From assembly GCA_016720905.1 (NCBI GenBank), contig JADKJT010000030.1, forward strand, positions 186,001-250,000: a stretch of 64,000 bases of DNA, in the 5' to 3' direction. A program made the position numbers and the translations under genes. This document shows positions 36,147 through 45,659 of this stretch, piece by piece. The notes under the pieces were generated by a model. That model had not been told where the DNA came from, ran no database searches, and saw nothing but the letters and a program-made list of their open reading frames with translations. The DNA comes from Gemmatimonadaceae bacterium. Lineage in GTDB: Bacteria > Gemmatimonadota > Gemmatimonadetes > Gemmatimonadales > Gemmatimonadaceae. Each line of letters opens with the position of its first letter. Positions within the stretch are counted from its first letter, which is position 1.

Positions 36147-38174
36147 ATGGCCGTAAATCGACCGATGTTGCGACAGGCCGCGTGGCGCCGGCGCCTATCC
36201 GTTGTGCGCGGGGCGCTGGCCGTCGGCGCATGGGTGTTGGGTGCACTGGCGGCACCTTCGCTCCACGCGCAGGATGCGCGGCCCACGGTCAAGGTGCCGT
36301 TCCCCACCGATCCCATGGCGTCCGTGCCAAAGTTGCCCGCGATGATTGCGACCAAGGGCAGTGAACTGGCCGACGTCGTCGAGCGCTTTCAGACCGATCA
36401 AGGGGCCGTGAGCCGGCGCTACGATGGCGTGGATTCTCCGGAGCAGCGCAAACGCGTGCGGGGGTTTGCCACCGCGTGGCGAGACCGCTTGCGCGAGATC
36501 GACTTCGACAAGCTGTCGCAGGAAGGCAAGGCCGACTACGTGTTGCTCGACAACCACCTGCGCTATCAGCAGGAGTTGGCAGACCGTCAGGAAAAAATGC
36601 GTGGCGAGATGACGCCGCTGCTGCCGTTTACGGACCGTTTGTTGGGGTTGCACGACGCGCGGCGCAATCTGGTGTCCATTGATGGGCAAAGCGCCGCGCG
36701 CACGTTGGCCGAGGTGACCAAGCAGATCGACAGCCTCCGGGCGCTTTTCGAGGTACCGGCGGGGCGTGGTGGCGGTGCGGGGGTCGCGGCCGACAGCGGT
36801 GCGAAGCCGCGGGCGCCAGCGCCCAAGGTCTCGCGCACAGTCGGCAATCGCGCCGCGGACAATCTCGACGCCGTGCGCAATCTCATCGGGCAGTGGTTCC
36901 GATTCTACGATGGCTATGATCCGCTCTTTTCCTGGTGGGCCGCCAGTCCATATCAGAAGCTTGAAGAATCGATGCAGCGGTATGCGCAGACGATTCGGCA
37001 GCGGGTCGTGGGCATCCCCGTGTCAGCGACCGTCGCTGTTGCCGGCGGTGCGGGGCGTGGTGGCGCCGCAGCCGGTGGCGGTGGTGGACGAGGCGGTGCG
37101 CCCGCCAGCGACAACACCGGTCCCATCATCGGCGATCCGATTGGCGCCGAAGGACTCGCCGTCGATCTGCGTCACGAAATGATTCCGTACACCGCGCCGG
37201 AACTCATCGCGATTGCGGAAAAGGAGTATGCGTTCAGCCTGAGTGAAGCCAAGAAGGCCGCTCGTGAAATGGGCTTTGGCGACGACTGGAAGGCCGCAAT
37301 GGAGAAAGTGAAGAACACGTATGTGGAACCCGGCAAGCAGCCCGATCTCATTCGGGACCTGGCGCGCCAGGCCGAGGCATTCTTCGACCAGCACGACTGG
37401 ATCACGATTCCGGCCCTGGCGCGCGAAGACTGGCGCATGGAGATGATGACGCCGGAGCGCCAGCGCGTCGCGCCGTTCTTTCTTGGGGGCGACCTGATCC
37501 AGGTGTCGTATCCCACCGACGACATGACGGACGAAGAGAAGCTGATGAGTCTGCGGGGCAACAATCCGCACTTCTCCCATGCCACCGTGTTTCATGAGCT
37601 CAATCCCGGCCATCATTTGCAGGGCTTCATGGCGGCACGCTACAACTCGCACCGCCGCCTGTTCGCCACGCCGTTCTGGAACGAAGGCCAGTCGTTGTAT
37701 TGGGAGATGTTTCTGTGGGATCACGATTTCCACGTGACGCCGGAAGATCGCATCGGCGCGTTGTTCTGGCGCATGCACCGAAGCGCCCGCATCATCTTTT
37801 CGCTCAACTTTCACCTGGGCAAGATGAATCCGGAGCAGGCCATTCAATTTCTGATTGACACAGTGAATTTCGAAAGGGCCAACGCCGAAGGAGAAGTGCG
37901 CCGATCGTTCAATGGCAGCTATTCACCAACCTATCAAGCGGCGTACATGTTGGGCGGTCTGGAGCTTCGTGCGCTGTACAAGGAAGTCGTGATGACGAAG
38001 AAGATGACGGACCGTGAGTTCCACGACGCCGTGATTCAGGGCGGACCCATGCCGATCGCCATGATCCGGGCGCGTCTGCTGAAGCTGCCGTTGACCCGTG
38101 ACGGCGCGACGCCGTGGCGATTCGCCGACGACTTGCCGCCGCCGCGCCCGTTTCCGGTAAAGGCCGCCAGGTAG
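36147..38174 (+). CDS. Exported DUF885 family protein (probable metallopeptidase)
   Basis: AGGGAG lies 8 bases before a GTG at 36144 and 11 before the ATG at 36147. The 675-residue product has a signal peptide (GALAVGAWVLGALAAPSLHAQ). It carries the DUF885 core: DRLREIDFDKLSQEGKADYVL, the metal motif HELNPGHHLQGFMA near residue 490, and FWNEGQSLYWEMFLWD. A Gly/Ala-rich insert (AGRGGAAAGGGGGRGG) sits near residue 310. Family members are thermolysin-like M49/M3-related metallopeptidases of poorly defined substrate. The DinB gene follows within ten bases. Confidence 0.85.
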   Translation: MAVNRPMLRQAAWRRRLSVVRGALAVGAWVLGALAAPSLHAQDARPTVKVPFPTDPMASVPKLPAMIATKGSELADVVERFQTDQGAVSRRYDGVDSPEQRKRVRGFATAWRDRLREIDFDKLSQEGKADYVLLDNHLRYQQELADRQEKMRGEMTPLLPFTDRLLGLHDARRNLVSIDGQSAARTLAEVTKQIDSLRALFEVPAGRGGGAGVAADSGAKPRAPAPKVSRTVGNRAADNLDAVRNLIGQWFRFYDGYDPLFSWWAASPYQKLEESMQRYAQTIRQRVVGIPVSATVAVAGGAGRGGAAAGGGGGRGGAPASDNTGPIIGDPIGAEGLAVDLRHEMIPYTAPELIAIAEKEYAFSLSEAKKAAREMGFGDDWKAAMEKVKNTYVEPGKQPDLIRDLARQAEAFFDQHDWITIPALAREDWRMEMMTPERQRVAPFFLGGDLIQVSYPTDDMTDEEKLMSLRGNNPHFSHATVFHELNPGHHLQGFMAARYNSHRRLFATPFWNEGQSLYWEMFLWDHDFHVTPEDRIGALFWRMHRSARIIFSLNFHLGKMNPEQAIQFLIDTVNFERANAEGEVRRSFNGSYSPTYQAAYMLGGLELRALYKEVVMTKKMTDREFHDAVIQGGPMPIAMIRARLLKLPLTRDGATPWRFADDLPPPRPFPVKAAR

Positions 38175-38183
38175 CGCCCCGAC

Positions 38184-38651
38184 ATGGCCTCGCCACCGGA
38201 TATTGCCGGTCGACTGCGTCGTACGATGCATGGGCCCATGTGGCATGGGCCCAGCCTCCTGGAGGCCATGGGTGATCTTCCAGCAGGTCGAGCAGCGGAA
38301 TCGCCGATCGACGGTGCGCATTCGGTGTGGGAGCTGGTGCTGCACATTGCGGCCTGGGCCGAAATCGCGCATGCGCGTTTGCAGGGCACACCATGGCGGG
38401 ATCCAAGCAACGCAGAGGATTTTCCGCCGCCGACGAGGGGCGAGGTCGGTGCCTGGTCGCGGGACATCGCGCGCGCGGTCGGTGCGTACGAGTCGCTGGC
38501 CGCCGCCGTGGAGGCACTTTCAGCTGATGCGCTTGACGAACTGGTGATTGGGCAACCCTACTCGCGCGCCGAGATGCTGCATGGCGTCGTTGAGCACGGC
38601 GTCTACCACGCCGGGCAGATTGTGCTGCTGCGCCGATGCATGGCCCGTTGA
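38184..38651 (+). CDS. DinB family metal-binding protein
   Basis: The 155-residue protein has the four-helix DinB pattern: HSVWELVLHIAAWAEIA and HGVVEHGVYHAGQIVLL supply the three metal-binding His residues. There is no signal peptide. DinB/YfiT-like proteins include thiol transferases and damage-inducible proteins; the role here is unknown. The stop codon lies inside the next gene (16-base overlap), and the DUF885 gene lies just upstream, so the three are co-transcribed. Confidence 0.87.
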   Translation: MASPPDIAGRLRRTMHGPMWHGPSLLEAMGDLPAGRAAESPIDGAHSVWELVLHIAAWAEIAHARLQGTPWRDPSNAEDFPPPTRGEVGAWSRDIARAVGAYESLAAAVEALSADALDELVIGQPYSRAEMLHGVVEHGVYHAGQIVLLRRCMAR

Positions 38652-39118
38652 TCCGTCGTGCCCTTGGCCCCCTCGCCGTGTGCGTGTGGGCGTGCGACAC
38701 GCCGTCCCACGGGGGCGCCGCGGACACGGCCTCCGTGGTGCAGGCGGGCGTGCCACTCGTGTATGCCCGCTGTGTCGGGTGTCATCAACTCAACGGCCAG
38801 GGCATCCCGAATGTGTATCCACCGCTCACCGGCGACTCTCGGGTGAACGGGCCGATCGACCGGGCGATTGCCATCACGCTGCACGGCATCGAGGGCGCGC
38901 TCGCCGTCAACGGGCGGCCATTTCTCAGTGCCATGTTGCCGTCAGGTGATGGACTGCCCATGACGAATGAGGAGATCGCCAGCGTCCTCACGTACGCGCG
39001 CTCGAGTTGGGGGAACACGGCCACGGCGGTGTCCGCCGCCGATGTCTCGCGCGTGCGCGCGGCCACAGCCGGTCGCGCCAGGCCGTGGACCGCAGCCGAA
39101 TTGCAGTCGCTGCCGTAG
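38636..39118 (+). CDS. Small cytochrome c lipoprotein
   Basis: The 160-residue product starts inside the DinB gene. A short leader with VCVWAC could be a lipobox. A class I cytochrome c domain follows: CVGCH near residue 46, GIPNVYPPLTGD, and a Met-containing LPSGDGLPMTNEEIASVLTY, where the Met would be the sixth heme ligand. It probably transfers electrons in the periplasm. No oxidase or dehydrogenase gene adjoins it on this strand. Confidence 0.82.
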   Translation: MHGPLIRRALGPLAVCVWACDTPSHGGAADTASVVQAGVPLVYARCVGCHQLNGQGIPNVYPPLTGDSRVNGPIDRAIAITLHGIEGALAVNGRPFLSAMLPSGDGLPMTNEEIASVLTYARSSWGNTATAVSAADVSRVRAATAGRARPWTAAELQSLP

Positions 39119-39152
39119 CGCTCCGGGCAGACGACCGCCGAATGCTGAACCC

Positions 39153-41213
39153 TCAGCCGGGAAACGTCGGTGTCATGCCCAGGTTGTGGAACAGAAACGC
39201 GTACACATCGGCCGTTTCCGCGATGCTCTTGGTCAGCGACGAACTGCCGTGTCCCGACTGCGTTTCAACGCGGATCAGTACCGGACGCTCGCCCCGATGC
39301 GCTTCCTGCAGTCGCGCGGCGAACTTGAACGAGTGTGCCGGCACCACCCGATCGTCATGATCGCCTGTCGTGATGAGCGTGGCCGGATAGTCGACGCCGT
39401 CGCGCAGGTTGTGCAGCGGCGAGTAGGCCAGCAGATACCGGAATGCCTCGGCGTCGTCGCTGGAGCCGTAGTCGGCAATCCAATTCCATCCGATCGTGAA
39501 GTGGTGGAAGCGGAGCATATCCATGACGCCCACGGACGGCAGCGCCACGCGCGCGAGTTCCGGTCGCTGGGTCATGATCGCCCCAACCAGCAAGCCACCG
39601 TTGGACCCCCCTTGCACCGCGAGTCGTTCAGACCGCGTGTAGCCGCGGGCGATCAGCCACTCGGCCACAGCGATGCCATCGTCGAACACATTCTGTTTGC
39701 GCGATTTCATGCCCGCCCGGTGCCAGTCTTCTCCGTACTCGCCGCCGCCGCGCAAATTGGCCTGCACGTACACACCGCCTTGTTCCAAAAACGCGACGCG
39801 CAGCGCACTGAATGCGGGTGGCAGTGAGACGTTGAAGCCGCCGTATCCGTAGAGCAGGGTCGGGTTGTTGCCGTCCAACACCAGGCCTTTCTTCGCCACG
39901 ATGAACGCCGGGACCCGCGTTCCGTCCTTGCTGTTCACGAACACCTGCCGCGTCTCGAATTGCGACGGATCGAATGGCAAGGCGACATCATGGAGCTGGT
40001 GGCTGGCGCCACTCGCGATGTCGTACGCGTAGACGGTGGCCGGTGCGGTGAATGACGTGAAGGTGTAGTACACCAGGTCGGCGTCGCGTTCGCCGAGGAA
40101 ACCGACAGCGGTCCCGAGTCCGGGCAACACGATCTCGCGCTCGAACGTACCGTCACGTTGGTGCACCGCCATGCGCGTCGTGACATCATGCAGGTAGCTG
40201 GCGAATAACCGACCACCCGCCGAGGTGACCCCTTCGAGCGGCTCGGCGCGTTCGGCGATGACCGTGGTCCAGTGCGGTTCCTCGGGATCGGCGAGATCGA
40301 TGCGGACGACACGGCGATTGGGCGCGTGCCGATTGGTCAGCACCAGCAGGGAGTTGCCGTCGTTGTCGATGACGTGCATCTCGTCGTCGAAGCCAGGCCA
40401 GATCGATCGGATCTCGCCCTCGGGCTGTTGCAGGTCGAGCACCGAAAATGCCGTGCCATCCTTGCCATTGCCCCGGTCACTCACATACAGCACCGCGAAG
40501 CGCTCGTCTTCGGTCGTGACGACCTGATGGAAACGCTGCGCATTGACCGAGTCGCGATAGACGATTCGATCCGATGCCTGTGACGTTCCGAGGGTGTGAA
40601 AGTAGACCTGATGGTCTTCATTCATCGACGAATACGCCGCGGCCGTGTTGTCCGGTTCGGGGTAGCGGCTGTAGAAGAAGCCATCGACGAACCAGGCGAT
40701 GGCGGAGACCTTCACCCAGTCGATGCGATCGGGAAGATCCTCCCGGGTGGCCAGATCCATGACGCGGATCTGCTGCCAGTCCGAGCCCGCGGCACTGATC
40801 ATGTATGCGACGCGGGTTCCGCGACCGTCGAACGTGACACTGGCGATGCGCGTGGTCCCGTCGACGGACATCGCATTCGGATCGAGCAGGATTTCGGGAG
40901 TCCCGGCCTCACCGGCCTGGAGGAAGTACACGGCCTGGTTCTGCAGCCCGGTGTTCCGGGTGAACAGGTGCCAGTGATGCTTCACCAAGGGTGCCGACAC
41001 ACGCGGGTAGTCCACCAACTGCGTCAGCCGCGCTCGCAGGGCATCGCGAAAGGGGATGGCATCCAGCCAGGCGAAGGTGACCGCATTCTGTGCCGCAACC
41101 CACGCTCCGGTCTCCTCGGAGGTATCGTCCTCCAGCCAACGGTAGGGGTCAGGAACCGGGGTGCCGTGCAGCCAGTCCAGCTGGTCCGCCTTCCGCGTCG
41201 TTGGGTACATCAC
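39153..41213 (-). CDS. Prolyl oligopeptidase family serine peptidase (S9A)
   Basis: The 686-residue protein opens YPTTRKADQLDWLHGTPVPD and PYRWLEDDTSEETGAWV, diagnostic of prolyl oligopeptidase. The seven-bladed propeller is followed by the alpha/beta hydrolase domain. Its catalytic Ser537 is in QGGSNGGLL, with the Asp in DHDDRVVPAHS and the His in TQSGHGSSS. No signal peptide is visible, so it is likely cytoplasmic, cleaving proline-containing peptides. It diverges from the rplS leader region. Confidence 0.95.
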   Translation of the reverse strand: MMYPTTRKADQLDWLHGTPVPDPYRWLEDDTSEETGAWVAAQNAVTFAWLDAIPFRDALRARLTQLVDYPRVSAPLVKHHWHLFTRNTGLQNQAVYFLQAGEAGTPEILLDPNAMSVDGTTRIASVTFDGRGTRVAYMISAAGSDWQQIRVMDLATREDLPDRIDWVKVSAIAWFVDGFFYSRYPEPDNTAAAYSSMNEDHQVYFHTLGTSQASDRIVYRDSVNAQRFHQVVTTEDERFAVLYVSDRGNGKDGTAFSVLDLQQPEGEIRSIWPGFDDEMHVIDNDGNSLLVLTNRHAPNRRVVRIDLADPEEPHWTTVIAERAEPLEGVTSAGGRLFASYLHDVTTRMAVHQRDGTFEREIVLPGLGTAVGFLGERDADLVYYTFTSFTAPATVYAYDIASGASHQLHDVALPFDPSQFETRQVFVNSKDGTRVPAFIVAKKGLVLDGNNPTLLYGYGGFNVSLPPAFSALRVAFLEQGGVYVQANLRGGGEYGEDWHRAGMKSRKQNVFDDGIAVAEWLIARGYTRSERLAVQGGSNGGLLVGAIMTQRPELARVALPSVGVMDMLRFHHFTIGWNWIADYGSSDDAEAFRYLLAYSPLHNLRDGVDYPATLITTGDHDDRVVPAHSFKFAARLQEAHRGERPVLIRVETQSGHGSSSLTKSIAETADVYAFLFHNLGMTPTFPG

Positions 41214-41524
41214 AAATATTATCGTCGATTGTGGGGGATTTCGCGGCTAGGGAACAATAGCCCACTGGCGTAGACGCCCGGACCCCCCTTATTCTTCCAA
41301 GCTCCACCAGAATATCGGTGTAGTGTAGCAGGGCTTCCTGGGGACTGACGCGGCGTGCCGCGACAGATGCCTCGGCGGCGATGCCATGTCGGGTCCGGTC
41401 GGGGGACTTCGCTCCCGAATCCGCGTCATGGCCTCTCGCGACGGCTTCGTTTCCGGTGTGCCACCGGATCGACCGGATCAGTGGCACCCAATACCGGGCT
41501 ATTCAAGCGGCCCCGGAGCGACAT
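41214..41524. promoter_or_regulatory. rplS leader region with a hairpin
   Basis: About 310 bases lie between prolyl oligopeptidase (minus) and rplS (plus). The clearest structure is GTGCCAC (41458-41464) pairing with GTGGCAC (41481-41487), with CCGGATC twice inside the loop, ending 37 bases before the rplS ATG. It may be an autoregulatory leader of the kind ribosomal protein operons often have. I found no clear -35/-10 pair. Confidence 0.4.
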
Positions 41525-41890
41525 ATGCATCCGTTCATCGAAACGCAGAAAGAGTGGCTGAAGACCAACATCCCGCCATTCCGCCCGGGTGACACCGTGC
41601 GCGTCAACGTGCGCGTGAAGGAAGGCGACAAGGAACGCATTCAGGCGTTTGAAGGTGTGTGCATCGCCCGCCGCGGTGGTGGCGTGAGCGAGACGTTCAC
41701 GGTGCGCAAGATCTCCAACGGCGTAGGCGTTGAGCGTATCTTCCCGCTGCATAGCCCGATGATCGCTGACATCGTCTGTGTGCGTCGTGGTGCGGTGCGT
41801 CGTGCCAAGCTGTATTACCTGCGCGACGTGGTCGGCAAGGCCGCGCGCATCAAGGAGCGCAAGGTCACGCGGGTGACACCCGCCAAGTAA
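41525..41890 (+). CDS. rplS: 50S ribosomal protein L19
   Basis: The ATG at 41525 has GGAG six bases upstream and gives 121 residues, normal for L19. The body matches the family throughout: PPFRPGDTVRVNVRVKEGDK, RIQAFEGVCIARRGGGVSET, FTVRKISNGVGVERIFPLHS and RRAKLYYLRDVVGKAARIKE. It contacts the 30S subunit at the B6/B8 bridges of the ribosome. RNase HII follows after 39 bases on the same strand, a common arrangement. Confidence 0.98.
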   Translation: MHPFIETQKEWLKTNIPPFRPGDTVRVNVRVKEGDKERIQAFEGVCIARRGGGVSETFTVRKISNGVGVERIFPLHSPMIADIVCVRRGAVRRAKLYYLRDVVGKAARIKERKVTRVTPAK

Positions 41891-41929
41891 GGGATCGCGG
41901 GTCCGACGCGAGCGCCAGGCGAGCGCGTT

Positions 41930-42601
41930 GTGGCACGGTGGAGTCCGATCGAGCGCACGGTGCGCGCGGAGTTCGGACCGCTGATTGCCGGAGTCGACGA
42001 GGTTGGACGGGGCCCGCTTGCGGGCCCCGTTGTCGCATGCGCGATCGTCATGCCGCCCGACCAGCGTGCCATCGCCGGTGTCAATGACTCCAAGCAGTTG
42101 AGCGCGGCAACGCGCGATGCACTGGCCGTACGCATCCGTGAGCGCGCGTTGATCATCGCGCTGGGCGCGGCGTCGGTGCGTGAGGTTGACCGCCTGAACA
42201 TCTATCATGCGACGGTGCTGGCGATGCAGCGGGCCCTGTTGCGTGTCGCGAAGCGACTGGGCCGGCCACCGGATCATGTGCTCGTGGACGGCAATCCCAT
42301 TCGCACGCTTGGACACGCGCACACGGCCGTGGTCAAGGGCGATGCGAAATGCTATGCCATCGCGTGCGCATCGATTGTCGCCAAGGTGACCCGCGACCGA
42401 CTGATGCATGACCTCGCGGTGCGGTATCCCGGATTTGCGTGGGAGCGAAACGCCGGGTACGGGACTCCCCAGCATCTCGGCGCGCTGGCGGTGCAGGGCC
42501 TGACGCCCCATCATCGTCGGAGCTTCTGTCTTGACGAACAAGTGACGCTGCACGACCTCTTGTTCGACACCTCCAACCCCTACCGGGAATCCTCACCATG
42601 A
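41930..42601 (+). CDS. rnhB: Ribonuclease HII
   Basis: The GTG at 41930 gives 223 residues. Active-site motifs are GVDEVGRGPLAGPVVACA (Asp-Glu), DHVLVDGNPI (Asp) and KGDAKCYAIACASIVAKVTR (Asp), the DEDD set of type 2 RNase H. It removes ribonucleotides and RNA primers in RNA-DNA hybrids. The stop overlaps the SDR start by four bases (ATGA), suggesting coupling. Confidence 0.97.
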   Translation: MARWSPIERTVRAEFGPLIAGVDEVGRGPLAGPVVACAIVMPPDQRAIAGVNDSKQLSAATRDALAVRIRERALIIALGAASVREVDRLNIYHATVLAMQRALLRVAKRLGRPPDHVLVDGNPIRTLGHAHTAVVKGDAKCYAIACASIVAKVTRDRLMHDLAVRYPGFAWERNAGYGTPQHLGALAVQGLTPHHRRSFCLDEQVTLHDLLFDTSNPYRESSP

Positions 42602-43434
42602 CGGCGCTGTCCACTTCAGTCTTTCGCCCCGGCCTGCTCGATGGACAGGTCGCACTCGTCACTGGCGGAGGGACGGGCATCGGCTTCGGCATTTCTCGAC
42701 TGCTGTCGGCTCTGGGGGCGCACGTCGTGATCGCCAGTCGGAAGCCGGAGCATCTCGAGAAGGCATTGGCCGAGATTACAGCGGCCGGCGGTTCCGCATC
42801 CACCGTGCGACTCGATGTGCGCGATCCGGAGCGGGTGAAAGCCACCGTCGATGCGATCGTCGCCGAACACGGGCGCATTGATGTGCTGGTCAACAATGCG
42901 GCGGGCAATTTCTATGCGCCCAGCGCCACGTTGTCACCGAATGCCTGGCGCAGCGTGCTCGAAATTGATTTATTCGGCACGTTCTACTGTTCGCAGGCGG
43001 TGTTTCCGCACATGGCGAAGCAGGGCGGTGGCCGCATCGTGAGCACCAGCATGACGCTGCACTATCGCGGCTGGCCACTGATGGCCCATGCGACGGCGGC
43101 CAAGGCCGGTGTGGACGCGCTCACCCGCACGTTGGCCGTGGAATGGGCGCCGCAACGCATTCGCATCAACGCCATCGCCCCGGGCCCTATTCCGACGGAA
43201 GGCGTTCGCAAGGCATTCACGCCACCGAGTGACAGCGGCGTGCCTGACGTGTTCGCGGCCACCGAACGTCATATGGCCGAATACGCCGCGAAGGGTATTC
43301 CCCTTGGTCGCTGGGGCAGTCCCGATGACATCGCCAACATGGTGGCGTTTCTCGCGTCTCCGGCGGGTGATTGGATTACCGGCGCCATCTTCGTGGTTGA
43401 TGGCGGTGAGTGGCTGGCCAAGGCCTCCACATGA
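42598..43434 (+). CDS. SDR oxidoreductase, 2,4-dienoyl-CoA reductase-like
   Basis: The 278-residue protein has the NAD(P) motif TGGGTGIGFG and NNAAGNFYAP. The segment TLHYRGWPLMAHATAAKAGVD with AVEWAPQRIRINAIAPGPI closely follows the peroxisomal-type 2,4-dienoyl-CoA reductase group, in which the catalytic Tyr is replaced by a His/Lys arrangement. The probable role is the NADPH-dependent reduction of unsaturated acyl-CoA during beta-oxidation. It is coupled to rnhB, which has no metabolic link. Confidence 0.85.
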   Translation: MTALSTSVFRPGLLDGQVALVTGGGTGIGFGISRLLSALGAHVVIASRKPEHLEKALAEITAAGGSASTVRLDVRDPERVKATVDAIVAEHGRIDVLVNNAAGNFYAPSATLSPNAWRSVLEIDLFGTFYCSQAVFPHMAKQGGGRIVSTSMTLHYRGWPLMAHATAAKAGVDALTRTLAVEWAPQRIRINAIAPGPIPTEGVRKAFTPPSDSGVPDVFAATERHMAEYAAKGIPLGRWGSPDDIANMVAFLASPAGDWITGAIFVVDGGEWLAKAST

Positions 43435-43617
43435 ACGGACGCGTGCGCCGCGATTGGTGACGCCGCGCAATACGTGACGCGCGTCGCACGACGCGTGGCG
43501 CGTGGTGATGGTGGTCACGACATCGGGCGCGGCAGTGGGTGAGGTTGCACGTGTAGGCCGGAGCATTGCTGAATGACAGCCGTGCCCGGTCTCCCACTCA
43601 CTCATTTTGGAGGAGCC

Positions 43618-44277
43618 ATGAGAGCCATTGGATTCGCGGTGTCAGCAGTGCTGGTGGCCAGCACGCTTGGCGCGTGCGCCACGAAAGGATTTGTGCGTCG
43701 CGGCCTGGAAGATCAACGGGTCGCCCTGACATCGGAGCAAAGCGCCCGCGTTGCCGCGGACAGCACACTCCGCACGGACGTCAACGGCGTCAAGACCGAT
43801 GTCAACGGCGTGAAAGCCGACCTCGCGGCGCTCCGCACCGACCTCGCGGGTCTCAAGAACGAGTTCGGCGCGCGCATTTCGGCCGTGGAAGGACAGGTGA
43901 AGTTTGCGATGCCGGTGCACTTCGGCTTTGATGATGCGGCCGTTCGAGCGATGGATCAGGCGGCGCTGGAGCGTTTCGCCCAGGTGGCGGCCAAGCACTA
44001 TCCCGGGGCCACGATCACGATTGAAGGCTTCGCCGATCCTGCCGGAAGCGCGCAGTACAATTTGCGCTTGTCGCGCGAACGGGCCGATGCGGTGCGTGAC
44101 TATCTCGTGACGAAGGGTCTCGACGGCACGCTGCTGAAGACGGTCGGCTATGGCAAGACGCGGCTGGTGAAGGCCGGCGCCACGGGCGATGCGCCCGGCG
44201 CTGAACTCAACCGTCGGGTGACGTTTGTCGTGGACGCCCCCGCCGAAGCGACCGTGGCGGTGCTGTCGATGCGTTGA
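43618..44277 (+). CDS. OmpA family peptidoglycan-associated lipoprotein
   Basis: GGAGGAG precedes the ATG at 43618. The 219-residue product has a lipobox (SAVLVASTLGAC) and a coiled-coil neck with repeated VNGVKTD/VNGVKAD units, as in Lpp-type spacers. The C-terminal OmpA domain has VHFGFDDAAVRAMDQAALER, TIEGFADPAGSAQYNLRLSR and an ending RRVTFVVDAP. It anchors the outer membrane to peptidoglycan. It stands alone between the SDR gene and the glycosyltransferase operon. Confidence 0.9.
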   Translation: MRAIGFAVSAVLVASTLGACATKGFVRRGLEDQRVALTSEQSARVAADSTLRTDVNGVKTDVNGVKADLAALRTDLAGLKNEFGARISAVEGQVKFAMPVHFGFDDAAVRAMDQAALERFAQVAAKHYPGATITIEGFADPAGSAQYNLRLSRERADAVRDYLVTKGLDGTLLKTVGYGKTRLVKAGATGDAPGAELNRRVTFVVDAPAEATVAVLSMR

Positions 44278-44321
44278 TTGCAGCCCGTTGCCCTCCCCCG
44301 GCGCAACGGTGTTGTGACCAC

Positions 44322-44349
44322 GTGGCCGGTCCCCTCGGGGGTCGGCCAC
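44322..44349. terminator. Hairpin after the OmpA-like gene
   Basis: GTGGCCGGTCCCC and GGGGGTCGGCCAC form a 13-base stem with one mismatch around a two-base loop, ending 14 bases before the next start. It is probably the terminator of the OmpA-like transcript. Confidence 0.6.
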
Positions 44350-44363
44350 GATAGTATTCGGGA

Positions 44364-45659
44364 ATGGCCGAGACACGCGCATTCATCGACCGGTTGACGC
44401 GCCCGGAATCCGAGCTGCCGGTGATCCACATCGGGCGCGATCCGCTGCCGCCGCGCCTGCGCCCATCGTCGTCGCTGGGAGTGCTCGATATCACCGAATG
44501 GTTTGGTGATACCAGCGGTGGCATTCGCACCTACCTGCTGCAGAAGGCGCAGTATGTCGCGGCGCGTCCGGGGCTCCGCCAGGTGCTGGCCGTGCCGGGC
44601 GCGCGCGACGCCATTACCGAGCAGGATGGCGTGCGTCTTTATCGACTGCAGGGCCCACCCATTCCGCGGCAGAAGCCGTATCGCTTCATGCTTGCCACCA
44701 AAAGCGTGGCGAAAATCGTCCGGCATGAGCGGCCGGATATCATCGAGATCGGCAGTCCGTTCATTGTGCCATGGATCGTGCGCCATGCCACGCGTACCCT
44801 CGATGTGCCGCTGGTGTGTTTCTATCACACCAACCTGCCGCGCATGTTCGCGCCGAATGCGCGCTACCATAGCGCCGCGCGGCGGGCCGTCTTTCGGGCG
44901 TCCTGGACGTATATGCGTCGCCTCGACCGGATGTTTCCCCTGACGATTGTGACATCGGATTTTTCGGCGAAGGATCTCGCGCAGGAAGGCATCACGCGCG
45001 TCGCCAAAGTCCCGTTGGGCGTGGATCTGGAACGGTTTTCCCCAACACGTCGGGTCCATGCCGACGCCACGCGCCGGCGTTTCGGGTTGCCCGGCGGTCC
45101 GTTGGCGGGATTCGTGGGCCGATTTGCGCGCGAGAAGGAGCTCGAGATGGTGCTTGATGCCTGGATGGAGGTGGAACGTCGCACGGGAGCGCGCCTGGTG
45201 TTGGTGGGTGCGGGACCGCTTGAGGCCGCGTTGCGCGCGCATCGCTACGGATCACGTGTGCACTTCGTGCCATTCCAATCCGATCGCTCCACCTTGGCGG
45301 ATGTGCTGGCGGCGTTTGACCTGTATCTCGCGCCGGGACGCATAGAGACCTTTGGCCTGTCGTCGCTTGAAGCACTGGCCAGCGGAACACCCGTCTTGTC
45401 GGCGGATGAAGGTGGCGTTTCCGAGCAGGTGCGGAGCAGCGGAGCCGGACGCACGTTTGTGTCGGGTGAGGCGGCGTCACTGGCCGAGGAGGCCGTGAGC
45501 ATGTTCGGCGATGACCTGTCGGCCCTGGGCCGTCGTGGACGCGTGTACGCCGAACGCGAACACGCCTGGGATTCCGTGTTTGATCGGTTGTTCGAGGTGT
45601 ATCGGACGGTGTTGCGCGGCCGACCCTCCCCGAAGGTGCCGATGGCCGTCGAGCGGTGA
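44364..45659 (+). CDS. Glycosyltransferase family 4 (GT-B)
   Basis: The 431-residue enzyme has the GT4 layout: TEWFGDTSGGIRTYLLQKAQ near the N-terminus, the Rossmann start VPLGVDLERFSPT, and GFVGRFAREKELEMVLDAW. The nucleotide-sugar site is near PGRIETFGLSSLEALASGTP, with the E-x7-E pattern in ETFGLSSLEA. GT4 members of this type transfer mannose or similar sugars to lipid or glycan acceptors at the inner membrane face. It overlaps the next gene by four bases (GTGA). Confidence 0.9.
   Translation: MAETRAFIDRLTRPESELPVIHIGRDPLPPRLRPSSSLGVLDITEWFGDTSGGIRTYLLQKAQYVAARPGLRQVLAVPGARDAITEQDGVRLYRLQGPPIPRQKPYRFMLATKSVAKIVRHERPDIIEIGSPFIVPWIVRHATRTLDVPLVCFYHTNLPRMFAPNARYHSAARRAVFRASWTYMRRLDRMFPLTIVTSDFSAKDLAQEGITRVAKVPLGVDLERFSPTRRVHADATRRRFGLPGGPLAGFVGRFAREKELEMVLDAWMEVERRTGARLVLVGAGPLEAALRAHRYGSRVHFVPFQSDRSTLADVLAAFDLYLAPGRIETFGLSSLEALASGTPVLSADEGGVSEQVRSSGAGRTFVSGEAASLAEEAVSMFGDDLSALGRRGRVYAEREHAWDSVFDRLFEVYRTVLRGRPSPKVPMAVER

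Noticed and set aside
43435..43617. Gene or RNA in the gap before the OmpA-like gene
   Set aside because: Only short, biased open frames and dyad-like CGCG stretches are present, and nothing with a start site or signal.
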